From positions 1 through 51,692 of the forward strand of contig CANMMF010000018.1 in assembly GCA_947498985.1 (NCBI GenBank): 51,692 bases of DNA. Direction: 5' to 3'. Under the pieces are notes generated by a model that was not told the DNA's origin, made no database searches, and worked only from the letters and a program-made list of their open reading frames with translations. The position numbers and the translations under genes are program-made. Of the stretch, positions 26,355-32,601 are shown piece after piece; within the stretch, counting starts at the first letter, position 1; every line of letters starts with the position of its first letter. This stretch comes from an uncultured Paracoccaceae bacterium (GTDB lineage: Bacteria; Pseudomonadota; Alphaproteobacteria; Rhodobacterales; Rhodobacteraceae).

Positions 26355-26692
26355 GTAAACCCGAGCTTGCGCAGGAACCGGCCAATCGCGTCGGGATGCG
26401 CCTGAACGCCGGTCGCATCTGCCAGCGCAGCAGCTAGTTCGGGCATGGTCACGTCGCCGTCCTGATCAATCAGTTATATCAAGAAGGAACGATGAGGGGC
26501 GAGCTTGCCATTGCCCCGAGGGCGACCCTGAGGTGCGGCCTTGGCCTGTCCAGTGCGTCGGATTGCAAGGCCCCAACGCGCCCCGGTGGCAGGCGAGAGC
26601 TTTAGCCGCAATGCCGCTGCGCGCCCGCTTAACCCTTCTTCAATCAGGTTCTGAAACCGCGCCCGCAGCGCGTCCGGTAAAGGTGCTGACAT
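26355..26692 (-). pseudogene. IS630-family transposase remnant
   Basis: From ATG at 26692 the frame gives ARFQNLIEEGLSGRAAALRL followed by KLSPATGARWGLAIRRTGQA, the HTH start of IS630-type transposases common in roseobacters. A stop near 26474 and a frame change follow, then ITMPELAAALADATGVQAHP-like sequence up to LGFTSKK. The catalytic DDE part is absent. It marks the replicon-backbone side of the glycan island. Confidence 0.75.
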
Positions 26693-26788
26693 GATCCATA
26701 TCCCTAAGCAGGATGAATCATATTTGACCTCTCAAGGGAATCCCTCGCGATTCAGGTTTTGTGTAGGACGCTTTAAGGCGCTATTGCT

Positions 26789-27124
26789 TTAGCTCCGCCC
26801 CTTCCCCTCATACCCATCCATCAAGATCTCCAGCATGTCGTAATAGGCCCGCCGGTCCGCTTTGCACATGGTGCGGAACCTGTCCAGCACGTCGCGGGGG
26901 CCTTTGAGGTTGAGTTGGGCGTCGGCGGACGCCTCGCGCGACGGGAACTGTGAGACGGCGTCGATGGAGCGGCGGGCGTCGGATGTGGGGCGTGGGGGAA
27001 CCGGAGCCCCCTGCCCTGCTCTGCTCTGTGTGCCGCCCCCTGCCCCGCCGGACGGGCCACGAGGCGCGAAATCGTCGAGGGCGTCGTCGAAGGACGGGAT
27101 GGCCAGGGCTTCGCGGTCGGACAT
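26789..27124 (-). CDS. Small plasmid protein downstream of parA (putative partition partner)
   Basis: 111 residues from ATG at 27124, which shares one base with the parA stop (TGATG). The first half is rich in Gly, Ser, Pro and Ala and probably disordered. The C-terminal 40 residues (LKGPRDVLDRFRTMCKADRR, then AYYDMLEILMDGYEGKGR) look like a compact helical domain, possibly ribbon-helix-helix. Such short genes after a ParA commonly encode the centromere-binding partner. It is not a canonical ParB. Function is inferred from position. Confidence 0.6.
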   Translation of the reverse strand: MSDREALAIPSFDDALDDFAPRGPSGGAGGGTQSRAGQGAPVPPRPTSDARRSIDAVSQFPSREASADAQLNLKGPRDVLDRFRTMCKADRRAYYDMLEILMDGYEGKGRS

Positions 27125-27816
27125 CAGGCCGCCCTCCCCTTCTCGGCATCGCGGATGGCGCGGAGCTTGGCGATGACCTCGGCGCGGAACGCCTCGATAT
27201 TGCCCAGAGCGTTGCCCAGCCCGTTGACCAGCTTGGGATCCATCTCCGCCACCGTGCCCCCCATCGAGAACATCGCGGCAAAGGCGTCGCGTTCGTGGAT
27301 CTCGGTCTCGAAACAGTCGATATGGGCATTGTCGCGGAACTGCGCCGCGATGTGGCGCGCGGTGCGGGATTTCACTGCCGCCCGGCTCTGGGTGAAAAGC
27401 ACCGCGTAAGGGATGCGGCGGCGCGTGGCCTTCATGTCGCGATGCACCTCCTGGATCACGTCGAGCGCGGCCAAAGCGTCCTGCTGCTGTTCCTTCATCG
27501 GGATGATCACCAGATCGGCCTGGCTGATCGCGTAGCTCATCAGCCGCGAGGCGGTGCCTTCGAGATCGATGATGACAAAGGGATCGCGGGCGGCGGCGGC
27601 CTCGATCTCGTCGAGGATGGTCTTTTCGCTCTGGTTGGTGACGACCGTCAGCGCCTCGGGACACCCGGGTTTCTCGGCCCAGGTGGTCACGGGATGGCGC
27701 GGGTCGGCATCGATGAGCGTGGTGGCACGATGGGCGGCCAGCGCCTGTGCGAGAAGCAGCGCGCTCGTGGTCTTGCCCGAACCGCCTTTGGAATTGGCGA
27801 ATGCAATCACCGGCAT
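27124..27816 (-). CDS. parA: ParA-family partition ATPase
   Basis: 230 residues. The deviant Walker A is at residues 9-16 (SKGGSGKTTSALLLAQALAA), Walker A' is LIDADPRHPVTTWA, and Walker B is FVIIDLEGTAS. There is no N-terminal DNA-binding domain, so it resembles type Ib ParA or VirC1-like ATPases. It would separate replicon copies at division. It is transcribed with the small gene downstream. The 374-bp region upstream is packed with TAGCC-type repeats that may be its operator and centromere. Confidence 0.85.
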   Translation of the reverse strand: MPVIAFANSKGGSGKTTSALLLAQALAAHRATTLIDADPRHPVTTWAEKPGCPEALTVVTNQSEKTILDEIEAAAARDPFVIIDLEGTASRLMSYAISQADLVIIPMKEQQQDALAALDVIQEVHRDMKATRRRIPYAVLFTQSRAAVKSRTARHIAAQFRDNAHIDCFETEIHERDAFAAMFSMGGTVAEMDPKLVNGLGNALGNIEAFRAEVIAKLRAIRDAEKGRAA

Positions 27817-27881
27817 GGGAGAGGTCCTGTCTTTTGTTTTTGTCTGCTCGTTATTGGCCCCTTCGCGGGGCTCTGCGCGAA

Positions 27882-28065
27882 GGCTACCATAGCCAAGGCT
27901 AGCCTACCAAGGGAAACCTTGGGCTAGGCTAGGCTACCCTAGCTTGGGGTAGGGAAGAGTAGCTGTGGATAGCTCCGGGTAGGCTATGGTATATCTGTAT
28001 TTATGTTTTTTTTCAGTATATTAATGTGTGGTAGACTAGGATATTCCCGGGTACCCTATGGTAGC
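27882..28065. repeat. TAGCC/GGCTA repeat cluster upstream of parA (candidate centromere/operator)
   Basis: Many copies of GGCTA, its complement or close variants occur. They include the palindromes GGCTACCATAGCC (27882-27894) and GGCTAGCC (27897-27904), a perfect CCAAGG-GAAA-CCTTGG hairpin (27907-27922) and tandem GGCTAGGCTAGGCTACC around 27922-27938. GCTACCATAG (27883-27892) is repeated inverted as CTATGGTAGC (28056-28065). This density, directly upstream of parA, fits a parS-like site or autoregulatory operator. The T-rich tract at 28003-28013 lies inside. Binding is not shown. Confidence 0.6.
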
Positions 28066-28142
28066 GGGGTGAGGGCGCAAACAAATACTGCGGACAACCG
28101 GGTTGCGCCACCATTGGCCCACTCCTTTCGCCGCATTTTTTT

Positions 28143-28185
28143 GTTACCACACTTATTGCCGGCAACTCCTATATATTGTAGTAAC
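28143..28185. promoter_or_regulatory. Promoter/operator of brnTA
   Basis: A 9-bp inverted pair, GTTACCACA (28143-28151) and TGTAGTAAC (28177-28185, complement GTTACTACA), flanks the likely -10 TATATT (28172-28177). The brnT ATG is at 28191, with no ribosome site before it, so the transcript may be nearly leaderless. The inverted pair is a plausible site for BrnA autorepression. No good -35 is seen. Confidence 0.45.
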
Positions 28186-28190
28186 GAAAA

Positions 28191-28466
28191 ATGAAGATCG
28201 CGTATGATCCGGCCAAGCGGATCGCAACCCTGAAGACACGGGGCCTCGACATGGCGGATGCAGGCGCAGTTTTCGACGGGCCACACCTGACCGTCGAGGA
28301 TGACCGGCGGGATTATGGCGAGACGCGGAACCTGACTATCGGGTTTTTGGATGGGCGTATGGTCATCCTGGCCTGGACACCCCGCCCGGATGCGACACGG
28401 GTCATCAGCATGAGGAAAGCCAATGAGCGCGAACGGAAACGATACGGCCCGCTATTTGGGGGATGA
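28191..28466 (+). CDS. brnT: BrnT-family toxin
   Basis: 91 residues, matching the BrnT ribonuclease toxin family (DUF497): an N-terminal YDPAKRIATLKTRGLDMADA block, VEDDRRDYGETRNLTIGFLD in the middle, and the C-terminal RVISMRKANERERKRYG with the conserved Arg/Lys/Glu. BrnT cleaves RNA and is held by BrnA, whose gene overlaps by 44 bp. Placed between the partition and replication genes, the module probably stabilises the replicon after division. Confidence 0.88.
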   Translation: MKIAYDPAKRIATLKTRGLDMADAGAVFDGPHLTVEDDRRDYGETRNLTIGFLDGRMVILAWTPRPDATRVISMRKANERERKRYGPLFGG

Positions 28467-28680
28467 ACCGGATGACGATCTGCCCGATCTGTCTACCGAC
28501 GATTGGGCTGGCAAGATTGCCAAGGCCAGGGTTCAGCGCGGCCGGCCGAAAGCGGCGGTGACCAAGGTTTCGACAACGATCCGGCTGGACCCGGACGTGA
28601 TCGAGGTGTTCAAGGCCGAGGGTCCCGGTTGGCAAAGCCGGATCAACGATGCGCTGCGCAAGGCGGCGGGGCTGTCCTGA
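28423..28680 (+). CDS. brnA: BrnA-family antitoxin
   Basis: 85 residues. The C-terminus STTIRLDPDVIEVFKAEGPG and WQSRINDALRKAAGL is the ribbon-helix-helix DNA-binding domain of BrnA. The N-terminal acidic part (DEPDDDLPDLSTDDWAGKIA) should bind and block BrnT. Antitoxin RHH domains in this family also repress their own operon. Start ATG lies within the end of brnT. Confidence 0.88.
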   Translation: MSANGNDTARYLGDEPDDDLPDLSTDDWAGKIAKARVQRGRPKAAVTKVSTTIRLDPDVIEVFKAEGPGWQSRINDALRKAAGLS

Positions 28681-28699
28681 GACGGGAAGGGCAGGGGGC

Positions 28700-29728
28700 T
28701 CAGGGCGTTCCGCGGCGTTCGGACCATTTGCGGCAGAAGCCGAGGAAGGCCATCTCGGGGTTGCGCGGGACGGCGGAGGCCCATTGCCGCCATTCGGCCT
28801 CGATCATGCGCACGTCCCAGCCGGGGGCGGCTTCGCGGGCCATGTCGTAGACCTCCGGATCGAGCGGCGGGATCGCAATGATTTCAGAGACATCCGGGCC
28901 CACGGTGCCGCGCGAGGTGGCGATCATCTGGTCGCGCGCGTCGTCGATGCGGATGTGGTAGTCGGGCATGTGCCCGTATTCGCGGTCTTCCTTGGCAATC
29001 GCCGCCACCAGCCTTCGGAACTCGCGCAGGGTGGAGCCCGAGCCGCATTTCTTCTGCAGCACCGCCATCGAGACGCGCCATTCGCGCTGCCGGCCGCAAT
29101 GTTTGCGCGCCAGCTCGTAGATCCGCCGTTCCAGCGGCTTGCGCAGGCGGAAATATTCGCGGCTGAGCGTCAGCACTTCCTGCGCGCGGATCGCGTTGAA
29201 GACCCAGTCGGAGAGCTTGACCTCGACCTCCTGCATGCGCCCGTCGCGGGTTTCGCGCACGATGCGGGCGCGCTCGATCAGCCCGAAGGTCTCGAACACT
29301 TCCTGTCCGCCCGTCGTGATGTTGGTGGAGATGCGCGTGCCCGCCAGCCGCTCCATCGCCGCCTTCAGCAGCTGGTAGCCGCGCCCGGTGGTCATCCGGT
29401 TGGTGGCCTTGAGCAGGTCGGCGGCGTGAAAGCGGATCACCTGCTGCGGCTCGCGGCCTTCGTTCATGCCCTTGATGAGCGAGGAGATGCAGTAGATCAG
29501 CACGTCGCGGTCATGCACCGTGGCCAGCCCGTCGACCGAGGGCTTGATCTCGATGGTCGCGCCCTTGTGCTCGTAGCGGCGGGGGCGGGTGTCGGGTTTG
29601 GTCGACAGCGAGAAGATCGGATGCTCCATGGAGCCCACATCGCCCTTGGGCGCGGCATCGAGGATGTCGCAGACGAAGAAATCGCCTTGCGGGTGGCGGT
29701 CGGGCAGCAGCGGATAATCGGTGGTCAC
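28700..29728 (-). CDS. repA: RepA-type replication initiator (RPA family)
   Basis: 342 residues from GTG at 29728, preceded by GAGGA; a further GTG at 29761 lies inside an iteron and is less likely. It matches the RPA initiator family (PF10134) of alphaproteobacterial plasmids: DRHPQGDFFVCDILDAAPKG, SMEHPIFSLSTKPDTRPRRY, IKPSVDGLATVHDRDVLIYC and KATNRMTTGRGYQLLKAAME. Tandem winged-helix domains that bind iterons are expected. It should start replication at the iteron array just upstream. RPA replicons are common in roseobacters, and some carry exopolysaccharide genes needed for biofilm. Confidence 0.9.
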   Translation of the reverse strand: MTTDYPLLPDRHPQGDFFVCDILDAAPKGDVGSMEHPIFSLSTKPDTRPRRYEHKGATIEIKPSVDGLATVHDRDVLIYCISSLIKGMNEGREPQQVIRFHAADLLKATNRMTTGRGYQLLKAAMERLAGTRISTNITTGGQEVFETFGLIERARIVRETRDGRMQEVEVKLSDWVFNAIRAQEVLTLSREYFRLRKPLERRIYELARKHCGRQREWRVSMAVLQKKCGSGSTLREFRRLVAAIAKEDREYGHMPDYHIRIDDARDQMIATSRGTVGPDVSEIIAIPPLDPEVYDMAREAAPGWDVRMIEAEWRQWASAVPRNPEMAFLGFCRKWSERRGTP

Positions 29729-29744
29729 GGGGGGCGGATCCTCG

Positions 29745-29840
29745 AACGACACTTCACACACGCTCGACCGTACAACGACACTTCACACACGCCAAGGGCA
29801 AAACGACACTTCACACACAGATCAACGACACTTCACACAC
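29745..29840 (+). repeat. Iteron array A: four copies of AACGACACTTCACACAC
   Basis: Direct repeats start at 29745, 29774, 29802 and 29824, all in one orientation, immediately upstream of repA. Spacings are 29, 28 and 22 bp. They share the core CACTTYACACAC with array B. This is the expected binding site for RepA at the origin and at its own promoter. Confidence 0.9.
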
Positions 29841-29916
29841 ACCCCGGATTTGGAAAGCGACTCTGTTTCAAGGGGTTGGAGCTCATGGGGCAGGGGGTGT
29901 GCAGGCGCGATTCGGG

Positions 29917-29979
29917 AATCACCACTCTACACACGGGGAATCACCACTTTACACACGCAGAATCACCACTTTACACACA
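29917..29979 (+). repeat. Iteron array B: three copies of AATCACCACTTTACACAC
   Basis: Copies start at 29917 (with CTC in place of TTT), 29939 and 29961, exactly 22 bp apart, in the same orientation as array A. They differ from A at the 5' half (AATCAC versus AACGAC) and one core base. The 22-bp period puts the sites on the same DNA face, as in active iteron origins. Confidence 0.88.
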
Positions 29980-30168
29980 GGGGGTGTCGGCATGGCATTG
30001 ATATCGTTCCGGAAAATGCCGCTCCGGGAGACCGTAACACTCTATTTAACACATATATAACACCCAAGAGACGCGCGGACACGCCCGAAGCGCCATGGCC
30101 GGGGCAGGGGGCGGATGGCGGGATCTGCAGAGAAGAGAGAGGCTGACGGCCCGTGGAGCCTGCCCCGC

Positions 30169-30918
30169 TCAGGTACTGCGGAAGGCGATCTGCCCGTCCT
30201 CGATCAGTGCGGCGGTCAGCCGGCCGGTGGCGTAGGCGCCGGTGTCGATGGCGATGCGCCCCTGTTCCATGGCGGGTTCGGGCACGATCGTGTGGCCATG
30301 CACCACCCAGGTGTCGTCGCGGCGCGGCACCGTCTCGAAATCCGGATGCCCCCAGAGCAGGGCGCGGGAGGATTGCGCCTCGATGGGCTGTTGCGGGTCG
30401 GCGCCCGCATGCACCACCGCGATATTGCCGCTTTGCCAGATGAGCGGCAGGGCGCGCAGCCAGGCCTCGCGTTCGCGCCCCAGCCGGCTTTCCAGCTGAT
30501 CCCTCAGCACGTGCCAGTCATCGTCGCTCGCCCCGGCGGAGGGCGGCTGCAGCTGGAAGCTCGCCACCGTCTGCAGCCCGCCATAGCGCATCCAGCGCGG
30601 CCCGGCCTGGGTGGGGGTGTCGAGGAAATCGAGCAGCATGCGTTCGTGGTTGCCCATCAGGCAGACCATCCGCTCCGGCGCCATCTTCTGGCCTGCGATC
30701 AGGATGTCGAGCACCCGGGCGCTGTTTTCGCCGCGATCCACATAGTCGCCCACGCAGACGATCTGGCCCGGGGCGGCCTCCTCGGCCAGCTTGGCAAAGA
30801 GCCGCTCCAGCAGCCGGTCGGCGCCGTGGATATCGCCGATGACCGTGAAGGGCGCGTCCGGCGCAAGCTCTGCGTCGAAGGCCGGTTTGCGGTCGCGTTT
30901 GCGGAACATGGACAACAT
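30169..30918 (-). CDS. Metallophosphatase (serine/threonine protein phosphatase-like)
   Basis: 249 residues. All calcineurin-like metal-site motifs are present: VIGDIHGADRLLERL, VGDYVDRGENSARV, CLMGNHERMLLDFL, AVVHAG and VVHGHTIVPEPAM. It is most like bacterial PPP-type phosphatases or diadenosine tetraphosphatase-like enzymes. It lies next to a Wza/Wzc pair on the opposite strand and could take part in phosphorylation control of exopolysaccharide assembly, but that is speculation. Confidence 0.82.
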   Translation of the reverse strand: MLSMFRKRDRKPAFDAELAPDAPFTVIGDIHGADRLLERLFAKLAEEAAPGQIVCVGDYVDRGENSARVLDILIAGQKMAPERMVCLMGNHERMLLDFLDTPTQAGPRWMRYGGLQTVASFQLQPPSAGASDDDWHVLRDQLESRLGREREAWLRALPLIWQSGNIAVVHAGADPQQPIEAQSSRALLWGHPDFETVPRRDDTWVVHGHTIVPEPAMEQGRIAIDTGAYATGRLTAALIEDGQIAFRST

Positions 30919-31349
30919 GCAGGCTCAGATATGGGCTTTTGGCGCAGACGCCAAGCCGGCCGCTGCGACGGGATCGCGCTCTTTTGGCGCAAATGCCGTG
31001 GCATATGCGCAACGATTGGTTCGGGCGTCCCCTGACATTGCGGAACAGGCAGAGGTTTTCCGTTTCAAATCAAACGGTTTTTCCCTAGTCTGGCGGCAAT
31101 AATAAAGACAGGCAGATATACGGGCATGGGAACAGGCTTTCTCGGCGTGTTCACTGTTTCGCAGGCACGGGCAGATATGGCGGACTTTTGGTGCTGCATC
31201 TTTCGATGTGATCCGGAACGGAACGGAACGGCTTCGGGCCGAAGCAGCGGAGGCGTGATGCGTCGCCGCCCGACTTCCGTGGCAGAGCGGTTTTCCCCCA
31301 TCCCCCGGCCCACCTGTCTTGATTGGTCTGGACCGGTTGGGGAGGGCGC
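30919..31349. other. 431-bp divergent intergenic region
   Basis: It separates the divergently transcribed phosphatase and wza genes and should carry both promoters. Visible items are tandem GGAAC units (about 31214-31228) and directly after them a compact palindrome, GCTTCGGGCCGAAGC (about 31231-31245). Short open frames here have no family resemblance. I could not place promoter boxes with confidence. Confidence 0.45.
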
Positions 31350-32516
31350 ATGCCCATGAGATCCTTGCGTTTTATCTTGCCGCTTCTGGCGGTTCTGGGG
31401 CTTTCGGCCTGTGGCGGGGCCGGCCCCGCGACCCAGGCGATCCTGAATGCGACCGGGGCCTGGAAGGTCGACCGCGCCGCCCAGGACGAGCCGTTTGTGC
31501 TGGTCGATACCGGGCTCAACTTTGCCAAGCGTCTGGCGGGCAGCGTGCATGAGAACCACTGGAGCATGCCGGGCGGCGGGCCGACCTCGTTTGTGATCGG
31601 GGTGAGCGACGTGCTCGACATCTCGATCGTGTCCAACAACAACACCGGCTTTGTCGATTTTGCGCAATCCGCGCTGACGCCCATCGCCACCACACCGCTG
31701 CCGCGGCAGATCGTGGCTCAGGACGGCACCGTGACCGTGCCGCTTCTGGGCCGGGTGCGGGCGGCGGGACGCAGCGTGCAGACCTTCGAGCGGATGCTGA
31801 CGCAGCGTCTGTCGGCGGTGCTGGTGAACCCCACGGCGATTGTGCAGATGGTCGAACGGCAAAGCGCCACGGTCTCGGTGATCGGTGCGGGCATCTCCAA
31901 CCCCGCCACCTATCCGATCAACCTGTCGGACCGGCGGTTGCTCGATGTCATCGGCCGCGCGGGCGGGCCCACCGGTGAGGCCGACGAGATCATCATCACC
32001 CTCTCGCGGAAGGATTACAGCTACCAGGCAGTGCTGCATGACGTCTATGCGCGCAGCGATCTCAACCCCTATCTGCGCGAGGGCGATCTCATCTCGGTGG
32101 AGCCGCGTCTGACCCGGGTGCAGGTGCTGGGCGCCACCGGCAACAACACCATGGTCGAGATCACCGATATCGATGCCAAGCTCATCGATGTGCTGAGTGC
32201 GGCGGGCGGGCTGACCTCGCCGCGCGCCGACCTCAAGGGGGTGTTTGTCTACCGCGACGCCTCCCGGCACGAGCTGCACGCGATCGGCGCCAATCTCAAT
32301 GCCTTCATCGGCCAGGACTATATCCCGACGATCTACCGTTTCGACATGACCGAGCCCACGGCGCCGTTCACCGCCAAGGCGTTCCGGATGCAGGATGACG
32401 ACATCCTCTACGTGGCCGACAGCGCCAACGCGAAGCTCACGAATTTCTTCAGCGCGGCGGGGCTGCTGGCGCCCACCCCGGCGGTCTATGTGCAGGACGC
32501 GACGCTCGGAAACTGA
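31350..32516 (+). CDS. wza: Polysaccharide export outer-membrane lipoprotein (Wza-type)
   Basis: 388 residues from ATG at 31350 (GGAGGG just upstream; ATG 31356 also possible). A lipoprotein signal ends in LAVLGLSAC (lipobox Cys near residue 21). The Poly_export domain begins near FVIGVSDVLDISIVSNNN and contains GTVTVPLLGRVRAAGRSVQT. Two SLBB-like domains follow (VSVIGAGISNPATYPINLSD; VQVLGATGNNTMVEITDIDA). It would form the outer-membrane exit for polysaccharide. It is followed 85 bp later by the Wzc-type kinase, the usual partner. Confidence 0.88.
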   Translation: MPMRSLRFILPLLAVLGLSACGGAGPATQAILNATGAWKVDRAAQDEPFVLVDTGLNFAKRLAGSVHENHWSMPGGGPTSFVIGVSDVLDISIVSNNNTGFVDFAQSALTPIATTPLPRQIVAQDGTVTVPLLGRVRAAGRSVQTFERMLTQRLSAVLVNPTAIVQMVERQSATVSVIGAGISNPATYPINLSDRRLLDVIGRAGGPTGEADEIIITLSRKDYSYQAVLHDVYARSDLNPYLREGDLISVEPRLTRVQVLGATGNNTMVEITDIDAKLIDVLSAAGGLTSPRADLKGVFVYRDASRHELHAIGANLNAFIGQDYIPTIYRFDMTEPTAPFTAKAFRMQDDDILYVADSANAKLTNFFSAAGLLAPTPAVYVQDATLGN

Positions 32517-32601
32517 TCATCAGAAAGACGTGCGCCAGCTCCGGGTGCCCCGCAATGCGAGGGCGCTTGGAGCGCGCGCGAAAACCGGTTAGAGCGATCC
32601 C

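Larger units (their letters stand above)
29729..30075. other. Putative origin of replication (oriV)
   Basis: The region between repA and the phosphatase gene holds the two iteron arrays, followed by an AT-rich stretch around 30031-30064 (a run containing TATTTAACACATATATAACA). Such a segment beside iterons is the usual duplex-unwinding element. No gene is recognisable between 29762 and 30168. No DnaA box was confidently found. Confidence 0.7.

Noticed and set aside
26950-27927. 325-codon plus-strand frame
   Set aside because: It is antisense to parA and its partner; no domain.
29745-29979. CRISPR array
   Set aside because: Repeats are 17-19 bp with gaps of only about 3-12 bp and there are no cas genes. 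They lie at repA, so they are iterons.
28649-30001. 450-codon plus-strand frame over repA and the iterons
   Set aside because: It is antisense to repA and runs through the iteron arrays; its tail of repeated Thr/His units is just iteron sequence.
31214-31245. GGAAC tandem units plus GCTTCGGGCCGAAGC palindrome as a terminator
   Set aside because: The stem has a one-base loop and no T-run, and it lies before wza, not after a gene. It might be a binding site but I have no support.
31065-32279. 404-codon open frame on the minus strand
   Set aside because: It is antisense to wza. The plus strand has a lipobox and export domains.
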